Part shown: positions 5,572 through 6,736 of the stretch, one piece after another
Position numbering within the stretch: position 1 is the stretch's first letter
Layout of the letters: each line of letters starts with the position of its first letter
DNA from: Pseudomonadota bacterium
GTDB taxonomy: Bacteria > Pseudomonadota > Gammaproteobacteria > Steroidobacterales > Woeseiaceae
NCBI GenBank assembly: GCA_022567775.1
Contig: JADFGH010000126.1
Span: 1-6,736 of the forward strand
Reading direction: 5' to 3'
DNA: 6,736 nt
The notes under the pieces: generated by a model
Databases searched by the model: none
The model's input: only the letters and a program-made list of their open reading frames with translations
Told to the model about the DNA's origin: nothing
Made by a program: the position numbers and the translations under genes

Positions 5572-5801
5572 CAAGTACTTCAGGCATTTTCGAGGACGAG
5601 CAACTGGCTGCTCCTGGCCGTTTTCTGTCTATCGCGATATCAATTTGTTGATCGTTTGAACGGCTGCTATTGGTGAAAGCTCCCGTTCGTACTCGATTAA
5701 TTTTGACACTGTCTCATTGACGGGGAAGCTTACGCAAATTGTTGTCCCAACCGGCTATTGATTATTAAAAATATAATTGTCTTTTTTCAATAAACTAACG
5801 G
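5572..5801. other. Intergenic region between the TA cluster and the hemerythrin gene
   Basis: These 230 bp hold no supported gene. The last 60 bp are strongly AT-rich. TATTGA (5756-5761) and TCAATA (5787-5792) form an inverted repeat with a 25-nt loop between the convergent antitoxin and hemerythrin genes. A T6 run at 5782-5787 and an A-rich run near 5767-5772 could serve weak bidirectional termination. ATCAA/TTGAT around TTTG (5639-5652) is another small stem. No integrase target, tRNA end or direct repeat matching the left side of the cluster was seen. Confidence 0.5.
5598..5624 (+). terminator. Possible terminator after the RelE/HigB-like operon
   Basis: GAGCA (5598-5602) and TGCTC (5609-5613) pair around ACTGGC, with TTTT at 5621-5624. 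The 7-nt gap between stem and T-run weakens the call. It is the best hairpin within 100 bp of the antitoxin stop. Confidence 0.3.
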
Positions 5802-6371
5802 CTAGTCTTCCTCCACGAGCCTCTCTTTCACGCTTTCAAACAAGCGCACGAAATTTGCTTCTACTTCCGGTCCGAATACAGGATCTGGTGTCTGCAGAAA
5901 AGTGGCCACCTCAAAAAATTCGTGTCCCCCCGCAATCATCTCCTCGATGCGGCGAAACAGGTCGAGCTCCTCCCATTGTATATGGCCGCGCAAGGTATTG
6001 ACGTAACGCAGCGTATCAGCGACGACTGATTTTCTTGGGACGACGCCGCCCGAGTTGACGGACGCAACATCATCACGGAGCCGGACGCCGAGCTCCGCGA
6101 TATGCCGGTGGTCGACGGTAATGCGATCAAAACCGGCGGACAGATCGGGTCGTACCGCCTTCAGCTCGGCATAAATGCGATCTTCCTTGGGATGGTGCAC
6201 GACATCCGGGTACACGGTCATGTAATGCATGATGTCGTACAACAGCTCGAAGTCCGTATCATCACCGTCAAACAGGCGATTCGACTCCACTTCCAGCAGG
6301 TTGAGCATCAGGCTCATGTTCCTGTGGTCCTGGCGAAGTTCGGCCAGTACATTGGCAACATTTTTATCCAT
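5802..6371 (-). CDS. Hemerythrin-domain protein
   Basis: A 189-residue cytoplasmic four-helix protein. With the ATG at 6371 as residue 1, the iron ligand pattern is visible: H16 in RQDHRNM, HHPKE (59-63) as an HxxxE motif, DHRH (87-90), and HIQWEE (130-135) as a second HxxxE. This is the bacterial hemerythrin (HHE cation-binding) signature of a di-iron site, used for oxygen or nitric-oxide sensing, iron storage or oxidative-stress protection. The frame extends to a GTG at 6446 (214 aa), immediately preceded by an in-frame stop. Neither start has a clear ribosome-binding site. ATG 6371 is preferred because the extra 25 residues look unconserved and VLAELRQDH is typically close to the N-terminus. 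It is convergent with the TA cluster and divergent from the permease gene. Confidence 0.9.
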   Translation of the reverse strand: MDKNVANVLAELRQDHRNMSLMLNLLEVESNRLFDGDDTDFELLYDIMHYMTVYPDVVHHPKEDRIYAELKAVRPDLSAGFDRITVDHRHIAELGVRLRDDVASVNSGGVVPRKSVVADTLRYVNTLRGHIQWEELDLFRRIEEMIAGGHEFFEVATFLQTPDPVFGPEVEANFVRLFESVKERLVEED

Positions 6372-6425
6372 AGCGGGTAGTTCGGGATCTGTAAGCAGCC
6401 GCTCATCATCGGATTGTTTGGGCGT

Positions 6426-6439
6426 CCCGGGAATCCGGG
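6426..6439. repeat. GC-rich inverted repeat upstream of the hemerythrin gene
   Basis: CCCGG (6426-6430) and CCGGG (6435-6439) flank GAAT. If translation begins at 6371, this hairpin lies in the leader of the hemerythrin mRNA. If it begins at GTG 6446, it is coding sequence. Confidence 0.3.
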
Positions 6440-6514
6440 CTTTCACCTATAGGGCGTAATAAAATCAGATACTTAGGGGAATGGCCTCGTCATCAGCGGC
6501 ACTTTGCAGGGTTG

Positions 6515-6526
6515 TTTGCCGGCAAA
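6515..6526. promoter_or_regulatory. Perfect 12-bp palindrome in the divergent intergenic region
   Basis: TTTGCCGGCAAA is its own reverse complement. It lies between the divergent hemerythrin and permease genes, about 40 bp before the preferred permease start, and could be a regulator site. A weak promoter (TTGCAG 6504-6509, 17 bp, TATCTG 6527-6532) would enclose it. If the permease begins at ATG 6481, it is coding instead. Confidence 0.35.
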
Positions 6527-6567
6527 TATCTGCGACACTCGTTGCCAGGATTTTCGGGAAGATGCAA

Positions 6568-6736
6568 ATGGCAGGTGGCCGGTTTGTTCGGGTGATTCGA
6601 CGCAGGGAGTTGCTGGCGCTCGCCTTCGGGGCGATGATCGGCTGGAGCTGGGTCGCGCTGACGGGAAACTGGATTGACAGGGCCGGCAGCCTTGGCGCCA
6701 TGCTTGCGTTCGTGCTCGGCGGCATTGCTGTCATCC
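6568..6736 (+). CDS. N-terminus of an APC-superfamily amino acid permease, partial
   Basis: The frame runs off the window, leaving 56 codons from the preferred start. After a basic N-terminus (FVRVIRRRELLA) comes LAFGAMIGWSWVALTGNWID. This glycine-rich broken first helix, with the GAMIGW motif, is how APC-family transporters form their substrate-binding unwound TM1. LGAMLAFVLGGIAVI begins TM2. Such proteins import amino acids or related compounds across the inner membrane using ion gradients. ATG 6568 has GGGA (6556-6559) 8 nt upstream. In-frame ATGs at 6562 and 6481 are alternatives, the last adding 29 residues without usable ribosome-binding-site spacing. The C-terminal part and the substrate cannot be judged. 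Confidence 0.8.
   Translation, partial: MAGGRFVRVIRRRELLALAFGAMIGWSWVALTGNWIDRAGSLGAMLAFVLGGIAVI

Noticed and set aside
5459..5659. 66-aa plus-strand frame overlapping the antitoxin end
   Set aside because: Out of frame with the antitoxin, no ribosome-binding site and no recognisable features.
5703..5731. TTGACA at 5703-5708 as a promoter
   Set aside because: No acceptable -10 box at 16-18 bp spacing and no gene downstream on that strand.
3299..5801. CRISPR array, tRNA, insertion sequence or attachment repeats
   Set aside because: No regularly spaced repeats, no cloverleaf-like sequence, no transposase or integrase frame, and no convincing direct repeat shared by the two ends of the cluster.
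6465..6734. 89-aa minus-strand frame at the right edge
   Set aside because: Antisense to the APC permease start, whose translation shows a clear transporter helix motif.

Overview
The window reads as chromosomal DNA of a moderately GC-rich Gram-negative bacterium. An outer-membrane beta-barrel protein ending in Phe and an FtsX/MacB-type ABC transporter point to a proteobacterium, most plausibly a gammaproteobacterium, but there is no rRNA or taxon-specific gene to fix this. It falls into three blocks.

Block 1 (1-3298, plus strand) is a tightly packed export-type operon. It holds the 3' end of one FtsX/MacB-fold permease, a second complete permease overlapping it by ATGA, an ABC ATPase 2 bp further on, and an outer-membrane barrel protein whose start probably lies inside the ATPase gene. 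The layout suggests an envelope transporter with two non-identical permease subunits, one ATPase pair and a dedicated outer-membrane partner. The substrate cannot be read from the sequence.

Block 2 (about 3299-5801) is visibly more AT-rich and carries a run of toxin-antitoxin type genes, all on the plus strand. First comes a HicA-like small protein with a GSH motif and a cysteine cluster, paired with a HicB-like protein carrying an excisionase/AlpA-like helix-turn-helix. A perfect 16-bp palindrome overlaps the -35 box of their promoter. Next is a HigA-type antitoxin with no toxin gene beside it. Last is a complete RelE/HigB-like (Gp49 family) toxin with its XRE antitoxin, behind its own strong promoter. 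No integrase, transposase or flanking repeat was found, so how the cluster arrived is unknown.

Block 3 (5802-6736) returns to ordinary chromosomal genes. A hemerythrin-domain protein lies on the minus strand, and diverging from it on the plus strand is the 5' end of an APC-type amino acid permease that runs off the window.

The most interesting part is the HicAB-like pair with its operator/promoter and the orphan HigA next to it. All families here are recognisable. What may be little described is the cysteine-bearing HicA variant and the AlpA-type DNA-binding domain on its partner.
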